DNA of 64,000 bases from Campanula takesimana. Its lineage: Eukaryota; Streptophyta; Magnoliopsida; Asterales; Campanulaceae. Where the stretch lies: assembly GCA_026119855.1 (NCBI GenBank), contig JAOWBW010001053.1:248001-312000 (forward strand), in the 5' to 3' direction. Both the position numbers and the translations under genes were made by a program. Positions within the stretch are counted from its first letter, which is position 1; each line of letters begins with the position of its first letter. Positions 11,008 to 21,587 of this stretch are shown here, piece after piece. The notes under the pieces were generated by a model. It made no database searches and was not told the origin of the DNA. It saw only the letters and a program-made list of their open reading frames with translations.

Positions 11008-13087
11008 CGTTCATTGTTGATTATTTTAGTATATCATGTTGAAATTGTTTAATTCGATTATATGATATCTACATGATAATAAGATGAATGCGTGATTTGA
11101 GTTTTATATATGAGATATAAAGGTTTATGAGCATGACATGGGGATTATGTGATTATTATATTGATTTGATCTATATGAATAATTGCATGTTGGGATTATC
11201 AATAAATAATTGGATTATGTGTATTGATAATTTAGATCTAATTTATATATATAATAAATTTTTTATTCATGGTATTGATTAGATATGATTAAATTCGTAA
11301 TCTGTAAATTCATGTTTCTGTAATCTGATTATGTACAAACATGATATTGGATTTGGTCGAATTTCTGAAATTCTGAAAAAACCTGGAAATCTGGGATCCT
11401 ACCAATGGATCCGTACGGATGGTTTGGATGATGCCAAACTGATCCGTACAGATAGTTTGGAAATTCTCAGATTTGATTTTGTTTTCTGGTGTTCAAATTG
11501 TTCTGTAAATTGTTCACAGAATTCGAATTTGGAAACTGGAAACTGCTTTCAGATGGCTTGTTTTCGAAACCGTGTTTCCTGAAACAGTTTTCGGCTGAAG
11601 AATTCAAAAGGAATTGCAGAAATCAGAGTTCTAAAGAGTTTAGAACTGCTGTAATCTGTGAGATTAAGAGACAATGAAAGATCTTGAAACAAGTATCCAA
11701 TCTATATGGGACTGTGAATGCCTTTTGGCTTTGTTTCGACCGTATAGAGAAGTTACTTGGCTCCTTGATCTTAGTACAGAAATGTGGATGACTTTTGGAT
11801 TAGTTTCGGCCGTACGGTTTGTGCTCTCAATTTCAAGATGCTCTGCGGATACAGTTTCAGAATTCTGAAGAGTTCAGAGTATATGTGACCTGTATGAAAG
11901 AGCTGTACGGATAAATCTGGATGCTTCCAGAAACATCCGTACGGATGGTTTGGGCATTACTGATTCTGATCTGTTTCAGACGGCAGGTTTTGGAAACCGT
12001 GATTCCTGAAACAGATTTCAGTTCAGAAGTCCAAACTGTTAATGAGATCAGAATCTTAAAGGAGTTTAAGATTGACGTAATCTCAAAGTTTCAGAATTAC
12101 CCCTATACAAAGTGCAAATCGATTGCAAGAGAATAAAACTAAATTTGGATTAATTCATTGCATGGACCAATAGCAGGCTCACGCCTTGTTTCTGGGAATG
12201 CGAATGAAATATCCAATCTGTAAATTGTTTACTGATAATTTAGATTCCGTCCCCATTATGTTGCTTCATAATTAAATCACAAGATTTTGCTTTGTTAATT
12301 AATTGGATTAGTTAACATCATTATGCAAAGACTATATTATATTATGTTTGATATAATTAAATATATGATGCATATCTCTAAGCAAATAAACCTTCTTAAA
12401 ACTTAAGTCAAGTGCCAATCGATGATTAAAACACTTGTGAGTACATGGGTAGTTTTATGTGGGTTACGCTCTAGCGTAGGCGCATTAATTCTATTCATCT
12501 ATGAGCAAGATGAGTGAATCAGAGTTTCCTATACGTTTAAAATGGTTTGATATTGGGCTATCAAAACAGTTTTGGGCCTAAGGCACAGATGAGATTAAAA
12601 CATGTTTGACATAAGATGTCTAACAATCTCATAAAAGATCTAAGAGTCACATATGATGTGATTGATAAAGAGTTATCTACCTAAATAACTTGATTTTGAG
12701 CAGTCGTGCCCTAGACGACTCAAAGTTAGGTGAAATATGGATCTTAGCCCACTTAAATTATATTATACAATTATTGTATTTGAAGGTGTATAATTTAGTG
12801 GGAGTATTTATGAAATACATTAAATGTCTCTAAATGATAATGGTATGAAATATATGTGTATATTTATTTGCATATTTCGTAGAATGTCTTAAACTATAAT
12901 CATGTATAATTACTGCGATTGACCCCACTTTAAGAAGAATAAGATTAACTTCCATGACCTAGTCATGAGCTTAAGAATTGTTCTAAAGCAAGATCGGAAG
13001 GTATGAATTCTTAATAAATCATATTCCTAAGAAACCTAATGCCTTAAGGATGGACAAAGACATTGATCCTGGAAGAGTTCCAAGCAA
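11008..13087 (+). mobile_element. Non-coding interior of F
   Basis: No gag, protease, integrase or reverse transcriptase frame is present, so F is non-autonomous or heavily deleted. Between 11340 and 12140 there is an imperfect duplication about 430 bp apart. Each half contains CCGTACGGATGGTTTGG (near 11410 and 11938), a phrase like TTTCGAAACCGTGTTTCCTG / TTTGGAAACCGTGATTCCTG, and GTTCTAAAG-like tails. A CGGCCGTACGG word lies near 11810. From 12140 to 13087 the sequence is AT-rich and unrecognised. Confidence 0.6.
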
Positions 13088-13459
13088 AGTATAACCGCTG
13101 ATTCTACAATGGAAGCTGAGTATATTGCTGCATCGGATTCTGCAAAGGAAGCTGTTTGGATTAAGAAGTTCATCACTGAACTTGAAATGGTTCCTAGTAT
13201 TGCTAATCCAATAGACCTTTATTGCGATAATAATGGTGCTATTGCTCAACCAAAGGAACCAAGAGCACATCAGAAATCCAAACACATACTTAGGCGTTTT
13301 TATATCATTCGAGAGATCGTTGATAGGGGAGACATAAATATATGCAGAGTACCAACTAATGACAATGTCGCGGACCCGCTAACAAAGGGACTTCCACAAG
13401 CTAAACATGATGGTCATGTTAGGTCCATGGGTATTAGATACATGGGAGATTGGGCCTAG
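13088..13459 (+). pseudogene. pol: Copia RNase H remnant of F
   Basis: An open frame of 124 codons begins mid-domain at SITADSTMEAEY and continues through EAVWIKKFITEL, LYCDNNGAIA, HILRRFYIIREIV and NDNVADPLTKGL, and stops at 13457-13459. These are the C-terminal RNase H motifs of Ty1/Copia pol, including the EAEY and D-N-A/G residues and the ADPLTK end. Reverse transcriptase and everything upstream are missing, so it cannot act alone. It lies, as expected, just before the polypurine tract and 3' LTR. Confidence 0.9.
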
Positions 13460-13462
13460 AGT

Positions 13463-13473
13463 AAGTGGGAGAT
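13463..13473 (+). other. Polypurine tract of F
   Basis: AAGTGGGAGATT directly precedes TGTTGG of the 3' LTR. This is the common form in plant Copia elements. Confidence 0.8.
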
Positions 13474-14963
13474 TGTTGGTGTTGGTGCCCTAGGCACGTT
13501 TAATAAACGTTGTAATTGTTATCATTTATTCATATCAATAAAGAGATGTTTTGATTATTATTGATTGTTCATGTTTACTTATAATAATCTCCGTCCCTAG
13601 TACTTGTTTGGTATTAGTATAAAGGCTAAATGATCATGGGATGATCATGTTAGATTTATGGGTACTTGTTTAGTACTGGACGTGACCCGCTTTATGAGAT
13701 CTATATCATGGTCAATGTCATATATATATCTCATATTAGTTATGTCATTTGAATCCTTAGACATGTAGTTATTATAGTCTTCCACTTGATAAACATTATG
13801 TTTGATATATTCAAACGCTACCTTTAACCGGGTAGTTATAAAGGGTATGATTGTCATAATCGGATTCATGTACGGAAGAATAATAAGCTATGATGGATTT
13901 GTCCCTCTTCGGAGAGATGTCAAGCTTGGGCCTCTCGTAGGAATGATGTTGATGAAAATGTTCGGCCGGACTCAAATGAATTGATTGGATCAATGTCATT
14001 TGGATTATCAACATATTCGGAATCGAGAAAGTATTGAACAAAGACAAGTTGACTTGTTAACCATGACTTGTGTTCAATGACATCGTGGACAAAGGGATTA
14101 TGACATATTCTAAATGGAATGCGAACTTGTATCTAGTTATACTATTTGGGTAGGTATGACGGTTTGCTAGAACCTAATCATATCTTATGGTTTTATGTTT
14201 GAACCCATTGCCAACTTAGTATAATCCTAGAGGGTCACACACAATAGAACGAATCCTTAAAAGGACTATATTAGAATATTGGGTCGAAGGACCATTGAGG
14301 GATTTAAAGAATTAGAAGAAGAAATGTGGAAAAAGGGTAGGTCCGGTCGGACCTGGCCATAGACCCGGCCGGACCATGATGGATCCGGTCGGATCCTATG
14401 CTATACCCGGCCGGACCAGTCGGTTTCGGGAGGAACTTTTCTTAATCCGTTTTCTTGCGGGTTTAGACATAAATTACCTATTTGGAATAGGTATAACTTG
14501 TATATAAACAGCTCTAATTCGGCCAAAATCACTACCTATGTTTTGTGCAAGTTTTTCAAAGAGTTTTGAGAGAATTATTTTGTTCTAAGATATCCTAGAT
14601 TGAAGAACAAAATTATACACAAATAATATTCCATATAGTTTATAATAATTGTGAAAACGTGTTTCACAATTTTGGTCTAGCAACCAAGATCAAGAAGCTC
14701 CTTGATATTCGTTCGTGGTGTGGATACCGCTAGAGGGTGGAACTCATCATCTTCAAAGTTCGTGTTCAAGCTTTGTGTTCGTGATCAAGTTTTTAAATCT
14801 ACACCAAGATCAAAGTTGAAATTCAAAGGCATCAAGGGTTAGTATTCTAGAATTCATATTGTATGTATTTGATATAATCATATGAACGGATCTATGGCTT
14901 TGGGTTTCATTAAAAAAATTTTAATGCTATTTTCCGCTGCACATGTTACTACGAAACCCAACA
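13474..14963 (+). repeat. 3' LTR of F, diverged from its 5' LTR
   Basis: Its ends TGTTGG...CCCAACA match the 5' LTR, and it is 1490 bp long. Shared blocks include TTATGTTTGA-A-TATTCAAACGCTACC and CATAATCGGATTC. The divergence far exceeds that of the LTR pairs of A, C and D. It abuts the broken B pol at 14964. Confidence 0.85.
14341..14508 (+). promoter_or_regulatory. LTR promoter of F 3' LTR: CCGG(C/T)CGGA cassette and TATA box
   Basis: Four CCGG(C/T)CGGA words lie between 14341 and 14426 (CCGGTCGGACC, CCGGCCGGACC, CCGGTCGGATCC, CCGGCCGGACC). TATATAAA follows at 14501-14508. The cassette starts about 870 bp into the LTR; the CCGTACGG cassette of the 5' LTR starts about 850 bp in. Confidence 0.55.
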
Positions 14964-16861
14964 CATGATGTCTTGGAACTGTTCAGCTAACTCCTCGAGA
15001 TGTTGACCGTACTGTTGGAGGGTCGAGTCTTGGATTCGCCATTTACCCGATGTCTGATTGATAAGGAGTAGGGAGTCACCGAATACTTCTAGATCTGTGA
15101 CATTTCGTCTATCGCTGCTTCTAGCCCAGCTATGCATGCCTCATACTCGGTAATGTTTTTGGTAGCTTCAAATTCAAGACGGATTTTAATTGGAGTGTAG
15201 ATGTCATTTGGATCGACAAGCAACATTCCTATCCTATAACCATGCTTATTGGCGGCGCCATCGAAAAAGAGTTGCCACTTATTTTCCTCGGTTGTAGTGC
15301 AAAACAAGTGCTTATCGGGAAACTGTAAGTCCTCCCCCTTCGCTTCGTCACACAAAAATTCAGCAAGCTGATCACTGAACACTTTCCCCCTGATGGATTT
15401 GAGTGTGACGTAAGTGATATCATAGCCGGCGAGCATGAAGTACCATTTGGCTATCCTTGTTGACATGAAAGGCTTCTCAAAGATGTAGCGGAGCGGGTCC
15501 ACTTTTGCTACTAGATTGATTGGAAAGGCTTCCATGTAATGTTTGAGCTTTTGAGTGACCCAAACCAGTGCTGCACATGACTTCTCTAAGACGGAATAGT
15601 TCTTTTCGCCTCCTTGAAATCGGCGACTGACAAAATAAATGGCATTCTCCTTTGTGGAGTCTCGTTGCTCTTTTGCTAGTATATCCCCAAGGGCTTCATC
15701 ATTCACAGTGAGTTAGAGCAATAGAGGTTTCTCCTTGTGAGGTGGAACCAAAACTGGAGGGCATGTCAAGTAATGCTTCACTTGGTCGAAGGCTTCTTAG
15801 CAAGTGTCGGTCCATTCTAGAGCCACGTTTTTCTTGAGTAACTTGAAGATTGGCTCGCACATGGAAGTAAGCTGGTGCATAAACCGACTCATGTACTGAA
15901 GTCTGCCCATGAAACCTTTGATTTCTTTCTGTGTCTTGGGAGGAGGCATGTCAATGATTGCCTTGATTTTTGAGGGATCTGCTTCAATACCCCTTTTTGT
16001 GACCATGTAGCCAAGAACTTTACCTCGAATAACCCCAAAAGTGCACTTTACGGGATTGAGCCTCATTTTGTGTTGCCGAAGCCTTTCAAAGAACTTGCGG
16101 AGGTTGATCAAGTATTGACCGTCGGTCCCTTTAGAGTGGATTATCATATCGTCCATGTAGACCTCTATCTCTTTGTGAATCATGTCATGGAATAAGTCTG
16201 TAACAGCCCTTTGATAAGTAGCCCCAGTGTTCCTTAACCCAAACGGCATAACTGTGTAGCAAAAGGTTCCCCACAGTGTTGTGAAAGCAGTCTTGTGTTG
16301 ATCCTCTTCAGCCATGAGAATCTGATTGTACCCAGCAAAACTATCCACAAATGAGCGAACCTCGTAGGCAACAGTGGAGTCGACTAGCATGTCGATATTG
16401 GGTAGTGGAAAGTCATCCTTTGGAGAAGCTTTGTTCCAATCCTAGAAGTCCACACAAACCCGAACCTTGCCATTAGCCTTTCGGACTATGACCACATTGG
16501 CTAGCCATGTTGGATAATCAATAACTTTGATGAAGCCTATACTGAGAAGCTTCTCTATCTCTTCTTTGACTTGTAGAGACCATTCTGGCTTGATCTTTAT
16601 GAGTTTCTGCTTTGTCGGCTTAGCATCGTCTTTGATCGGAATTCTGTGCTCCGCGACCTTTTTGTCTAAACCCGGTATGTCTTTGTATGACCATGTAAAT
16701 ACACCCACGATCTCTCTGAGCAGTGCAGTCAATCTGTCTTTCTCTTCCCCCTTGAATAAGCTTCCGATCTTGGTTTCTTTCGGCTCTTCGTCGGTACCCA
16801 GATTAACAACATGCAATTCTTCGTCAGCCCCTAGACCATTTTCACCACGACTACAGACCTA
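14964..16861 (-). pseudogene. pol: B pol: reverse transcriptase, RNase H and second RNase H, with stops
   Basis: The frame continues that of gag. Reverse transcriptase runs from about 16816 (DIPGLDKKVAEHRIPI) through VRKANGKVRVCVDF, MPFGLRNTGATYQR and the catalytic VYMDDMIIHSK (near 16140) to FMGRLQYMSRF. RNase H follows from 15706 (YFVSRRF, EKSCAALVW). The second, archaeal-type RNase H is at about 15320-14964 (WQLFFDGAANKHG, TEYEACIAGLEAA, VFGDSLLLINQ), a hallmark of Tat elements. In-frame stops lie at 16859-16861, 16442-16444, 15797-15799 and 15713-15715. A frameshift near 15090-15137 separates the last part. The integrase is absent. Confidence 0.9.
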
Positions 16862-17881
16862 TTGAGCAAGCTCATTTAAGTATGTTGTGTTTTCGTGGTC
16901 TATTTCATCATTATTTGAATCGTTATTAACTAGTTCATTAGATTCGTTATTAGTTAATTCATCATTCATGATGTTTGCAATCTCAGGGTACTTGGAAAGA
17001 TCAAATTTTTCATTAACAAAGAAAGGGAACACACGCTCGGTTATGGCTTCCATATCCTCTTGGGTGAGGGTATCGAAAATACTCTCGGACTCGAATGTGA
17101 ATGTGAACAAGTCTTCCTTTGTGACCTTGCGCGGAATGCAACCCATCTTCTCGACCAATAATTCCTCGGATACCACGGGTCCCTTCGTAGAATACCAGTT
17201 GTTGATCGGCTCGGAGCTTGGCTGGATCTCGCTGATATTTTCCCTTCTTGCTTCGGTATCATAGATGGCATTTACTTGACACTCATCCATGATGGCGAGT
17301 TCTTCGAACATGGAGGCTAAATCTGTCAATTCCTCCCCCACGGTAATCTCTGTCTTGGACTCTATGGTCACTTTCTTCCCCCACCATTATCGAGGCGACA
17401 TGGGAGTTGGTTCCACTTCGGATTTCTGAATCTCACAGTCGGTGAAGATTTTGAGACCGGGCTTTTTGATGCCCTTGCTATTAACCCATGGCTCAGGAAA
17501 GATTACGTACGGAACCTCTTCCCCTTGACGGATAAAGTAGCCATTCAGTGTCTTGCGGTAAGGCCTCAAATTGGGAATCTCATAATGACGGCCTTCCCTA
17601 CGAGCTCGGGCCTTTTCATTCTTGACGGCTTGCTCGTGTTTCAAGTTATCTCTGGAAGGTTCGTATCCCAAACCAAATTTGTTCTTGATGAATGGGACCT
17701 CCACAGGTTGCATTCTACCTTGTTGGTATTTCCCTAGGCCTAAACCGGGGAAGTAGTCCATATTCCTCATCATACGGAGGACTTTGCGATTGCCGAGGGT
17801 CTAAGATCTGTTTCCCCCTTCTTTGTCAATGGCGTTGATTGAGACGCCGGAGAGAGTAGAGTCTTCTAAACCATGCTGAAT
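16862..17881 (-). pseudogene. B gag-pol linker with G-patch-like segment
   Basis: In the same frame as gag and pol, 17773-17390 encodes MMRNMDYFPGLGLGKYQQG...FGLGYEP, a Gly-rich segment usual between protease and reverse transcriptase in Tat/Ogre elements and resembling a G-patch. The stretch 17371-16862 is acidic and Asn-rich (NDELTNNESNELVNNDSN). It shows no catalytic motif. Stops at 17882-17884, 17801-17803 and 17387-17389 interrupt the frame. Confidence 0.75.
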
Positions 17882-20275
17882 TTAGTGAATGGGTTCCCCC
17901 TTTCTGTGGATAGTGACGTTTTCTGCCATAACGGTCACTATTTCATCCCCATTTCTGAACTTCACACACTGATGGAGAGTCGAAGGGACGGCATTAGAAC
18001 TGTATATCCATGGGCGGCCCAAGAGTAAGTTAAATGAAGAAGGCACATTGAGCACTTGAAATGGGACGGACATAACCATGCTCCCAAACTCAATGTCTAT
18101 TTCCACCATACCCATGACTGTGCGGGCAGTGCTGTCGTAACCTCGGATTACTTGGGTAGAAGGCTTCAAATCTGAATTCTTAAGCCCCAGTATGCCCATG
18201 ATTCGACCGGACATTAAGTTGAGTGCGGAACCACCGTGAACCAGGACTCTCGAGATAGGTCTCCCCATTGCTCTCACCTTGAGATAAATGGCCTCATTAT
18301 GGTCGGAACCAAATGGTGGAAGGTCCATGTCGGCAAAGGTGATGACATTGCCAAAATGAATGTGGCCTATCATTGTAGTAAGCTCCTCGGGAGTAGTATC
18401 AGGCGAGATTGATGTGTCGCCAAGATTACTGATGACAAGATCTCGGTGCTTCTTTGAGGATGTAATGAGGTCCCAAATAGAGATGTTGTCTTGAGTTTTC
18501 TTGAGTTGAACCAATAAAGGGTCTTCAGGAGTATCGCGAGCTTGCGATCTTTGAGAAGAGGTGCTTGGTGTAGAAGTAGTAGGGTTGCTTGCTATGACTC
18601 GTCCGGATCGAGTTAGCATGTTGAAGTTCCCATCTTGCCTCTTTTTCCTATTCTCTAGTACTTCCCTCATCACCTCATCGTAAGTCACAACGTAACAAGA
18701 ATTGTCAAATTTATTCATCACATTGGAGCCCCCATTCACAATTGGGATTGAATGAGTGGCCTCCTCAAATTCTCCTAGCTCTATTACATTGACATCGTCA
18801 CCACTAGGCACTATGAACTCTTTCTTGTCTATGAGATCTTGGATGACGTTGCGAAGGACAAAGCATTCCTCAGTGGTGTGGCCACTATGTTGGTGGTAGC
18901 CACAATATTTGTGATGAGCATGATTGGCATTGATCGACTTGGGTTGATACCCTTGTATAGGTGTGACTTGGCCTTTTGCTTTGAGAACTTCGAAGGCCTC
19001 AGTTTGAGTCATGCCTTGGAGAGGAGTGTAGACACGGTCATTTTGAGATTTCTTGCCTTGAGGTGGAGGAACCCTTTTGTAATTCCCTTTGTCGGTAGTG
19101 ACGGCATTGACCGAAGCCTCTTTTGTAGAGTTAGAGGCGGCCTTGTAACGGAAGCTAGGAGCACTTTTCTTGATCTCCTTGAGCAACTCGTCCATTCTGA
19201 TCCCCGCCTCATACATTTGAGAGAAATCCACATAGCAAGCCCCACTTAAGTGGGTGCGGAGATCAATCTTTAGACACTTGAGGAAGATGTCCATTTGCTC
19301 CTTCGTATTTGGCCTCTCGACAATTTCGGCGATCTTGTCATTCCACCTTCTTGTGAAGTCAATAAAAGACACATTGTCCCTTTGAGTAGTGTGCTCGAGC
19401 TCTTTCTTGGTCGGATGGTGAGTGGTGTTGCCTTGGTACTGACTTTTGAAGGTGAACATGGCGGCGTCCCAATCAAGACGGACTGTGAGCGGGAGAGTTG
19501 CATACCAATCTTTTGCCTCCCCCTCGAGAGTAAGAGGGAAGCATTGTGCCATAACTTTAGGAGAGACCTTCTTTGGAACCATAGCCCATATATAAGTCTC
19601 AATGTGTGCCATTGGGCAAGAGTTGCCCTTGAACTTTCTTATGTCGGGCATCTTGAACTTATCGGGAAGAGAAGCCATCATGTTCATGAGGATGGATGAC
19701 TGATAAATGCTTGTGTCGGAGCCTTTCCCCAAGTTGAGACCATTGAAACGTTGATCTATGTAGGCCATAATTGAATCAACCATTTTGTGTTCATTGTTCT
19801 CGGTGTTCGGTTCCTCCATTTTCTTGGTACGGGCACTAACATAAGGGCTTTGAAACAGACCCTTAGTCCACTCGGACTCTTCATTGTTCTCTTTTTCTTT
19901 ACCCTTGGCAAGTTTGGTGAGCTTCTCTTTCATTTGCTCCATTTCGGCCTCGTGGGCCTCCCTTTGATTGTCAACGTGGGATTGCCAAAGATCATCCTTG
20001 TTTTGGGCCTCCTTATTAAGAGTGGAGACTTGCTCTTGGAGAAGTTGGACCATAGCTGAGACTTGCTCAAGAGACATGGTGTTGTCGGTGTTGGATCCGC
20101 CGGCCATTGATGCTGTCGAAGCTGTTGGAGTAATCTCTTCACGAACTAACCGATTCGCTGAATTCCGGTAGACACGGTAAGTACCAATTGAACCTATATT
20201 GTAGAAGAGGCCCTTGTCAGTCTTGAGTAACACTTTCGGTCCATGAAGAGGCTTTAGAACACACATTGGGCACAC
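17882..20275 (-). CDS. gag: B gag plus aspartic protease, 797 codons open
   Basis: The longest open frame of B. A charged coiled-coil-like segment (about residues 66-125, EQVSAMVQLLQEQVSTLNKE) precedes the retrotransposon Gag domain (about 205-345, with MVPKKVSPKVMAQCFPLTLEG). A C-x2-H-x4-H-x4-C knuckle follows (about 455-475, YCGYHQHSGHTTEEC), then the protease region (about 670-780). The protease motif reads VLVHGGSALN where the related element G has VLVDGGSALN, so the catalytic Asp is His (codon CAC at about 18235-18237) and the protease should be dead. An ATG lies at codon 4 (20266), and MAGG near residue 58 is another possible start. The frame is followed by a stop and then the broken pol. 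Confidence 0.85.
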   Translation of the reverse strand: MCPMCVLKPLHGPKVLLKTDKGLFYNIGSIGTYRVYRNSANRLVREEITPTASTASMAGGSNTDNTMSLEQVSAMVQLLQEQVSTLNKEAQNKDDLWQSHVDNQREAHEAEMEQMKEKLTKLAKGKEKENNEESEWTKGLFQSPYVSARTKKMEEPNTENNEHKMVDSIMAYIDQRFNGLNLGKGSDTSIYQSSILMNMMASLPDKFKMPDIRKFKGNSCPMAHIETYIWAMVPKKVSPKVMAQCFPLTLEGEAKDWYATLPLTVRLDWDAAMFTFKSQYQGNTTHHPTKKELEHTTQRDNVSFIDFTRRWNDKIAEIVERPNTKEQMDIFLKCLKIDLRTHLSGACYVDFSQMYEAGIRMDELLKEIKKSAPSFRYKAASNSTKEASVNAVTTDKGNYKRVPPPQGKKSQNDRVYTPLQGMTQTEAFEVLKAKGQVTPIQGYQPKSINANHAHHKYCGYHQHSGHTTEECFVLRNVIQDLIDKKEFIVPSGDDVNVIELGEFEEATHSIPIVNGGSNVMNKFDNSCYVVTYDEVMREVLENRKKRQDGNFNMLTRSGRVIASNPTTSTPSTSSQRSQARDTPEDPLLVQLKKTQDNISIWDLITSSKKHRDLVISNLGDTSISPDTTPEELTTMIGHIHFGNVITFADMDLPPFGSDHNEAIYLKVRAMGRPISRVLVHGGSALNLMSGRIMGILGLKNSDLKPSTQVIRGYDSTARTVMGMVEIDIEFGSMVMSVPFQVLNVPSSFNLLLGRPWIYSSNAVPSTLHQCVKFRNGDEIVTVMAENVTIHRKGEPIH

Positions 20276-21389
20276 GACTCAAAACCACATAAGAAAAGAC
20301 TATTTTTTTTATATAAGTCGGAGGGATGGAGTCCCTTTTGAGTTTCTAAGAATATAATGGAATCCTCATACTAGTATATAGACCTTCTTGCGGTCCCATA
20401 TACTCATCGGATTCCATCACGCTTGTGAATCCTACACATGTCGAGATTAAACTAAATTAATGTAGTAAAGCATACATGCGGGGACAGATTTTTATTTTCA
20501 TCCATAATAACCACTAGGGGACAGAGTTTTATTTCGTCCATGATAACCACTTGGCATGTATGTTTTGAAGACATTAGTTTAGGGAAATCTCGGCACATGA
20601 AAACCGACTTTAGTCACGGAGTGTTAGACCCTAACTAGAATTGTGTTGGCTTGTGCTCGGCTAATGAGAGGCTTAAGGTCACCCCCGGCATGTAGTCATG
20701 AACTACGCCACGGGTTGAGGTTTACCGCTTCGAAAGAGTCAAGGTCGGGTGGAGCTTGAAACTTCCTATGACGGGCCTCGACGGGTTTGGGGTTATAAAC
20801 TTGTGCGACTCGATAGTGAGCAATTCATAGGAGTTTGTGCACGTAGTGTGAGGTCCAACATGTGACAAAACATTTTTTTTTATGAAATAAAAGCAAATAA
20901 GCACATAATTACAACTCTCGAATCACCCGTGTGACCGATAAAACAAAACACAAAAGAAAAACAGTCCAAGAGGTCCAAATTAGGCCTTGATGCAGGCAAC
21001 TGTGCCCACACCCCAATCACTCTGCTCTGCTCTGAAACTATCCCTGTTCTGGAAAACCACCCAGAAGCGCGCGCCTCTAGCCTGTATTGTGGGATGCGCG
21101 CGCCTGGCGCAGATTCTATGGGAGGCGCCCGCTTTTGGGCAAAACTGTTAGATTTTTCAGACTTTGGACTCAGGGGATTGCCCTGGTCCTGAATATGCAT
21201 TGTAACCCCTGCAGAAATGATTAGTGTAGAAAAAAGAAGAAGAACAGGAAGCGGGCGACTCTGGTCCTTGATGCGGGCCGCGCGCGCCTTAGGCCAAGAA
21301 GGCCAGAGGCGCACGCTTCCTCCATCAGGAACCAGAATGCCCAGAAAATGTAGATTTTGATCAGAAATGCAAGTTTAACCCTCAAACTT
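20276..21389 (-). mobile_element. Untranslated leader of B
   Basis: Between primer site and gag there is no supported coding frame. The 20880-21340 part carries repeated GCGCGCGCC-type words (near 21070, 21095, 21120, 21255, 21280, 21310), the same word class as in B-family LTRs. The stretch 20440-20870 matches G's leader (about 61060-61460) in inverted orientation. Confidence 0.8.
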
Positions 21390-21406
21390 CCCCAGCGGAG
21401 TCGCCA
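21390..21406 (-). other. Primer binding site of B
   Basis: On the minus strand TGGCGACTCCGCTGGGG follows the LTR end after one base. It is identical to the site of A. Confidence 0.85.
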
Positions 21407-21407
21407 C

Positions 21408-21587
21408 TGTAGATACCCCGGGAGGGCACGGCTTGGCTAGAGTGCGTGTGTTGTTCCTAGGATGTCTATTCGTGTTTTATTTGTTTAGAGTCTCCACCTA
21501 TGTTTTAGAGGAACATAAGAAAAACCTAATATTTAGCCTAAGTTTGATACGAAAACAGAGATTCTTGTTATGAGGTTCGGGGGTTAG
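21408..21587 (-). repeat. 5' LTR of B, inner part
   Basis: This begins TGTAGATACCCC on the plus strand (the U5 end of the LTR) and is cut at 21587 by element A. The last 5 bp GTTAG is the target duplication. Joining to 54790 restores continuity with the LTR of G (59395-60458) across the junction. Confidence 0.9.
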
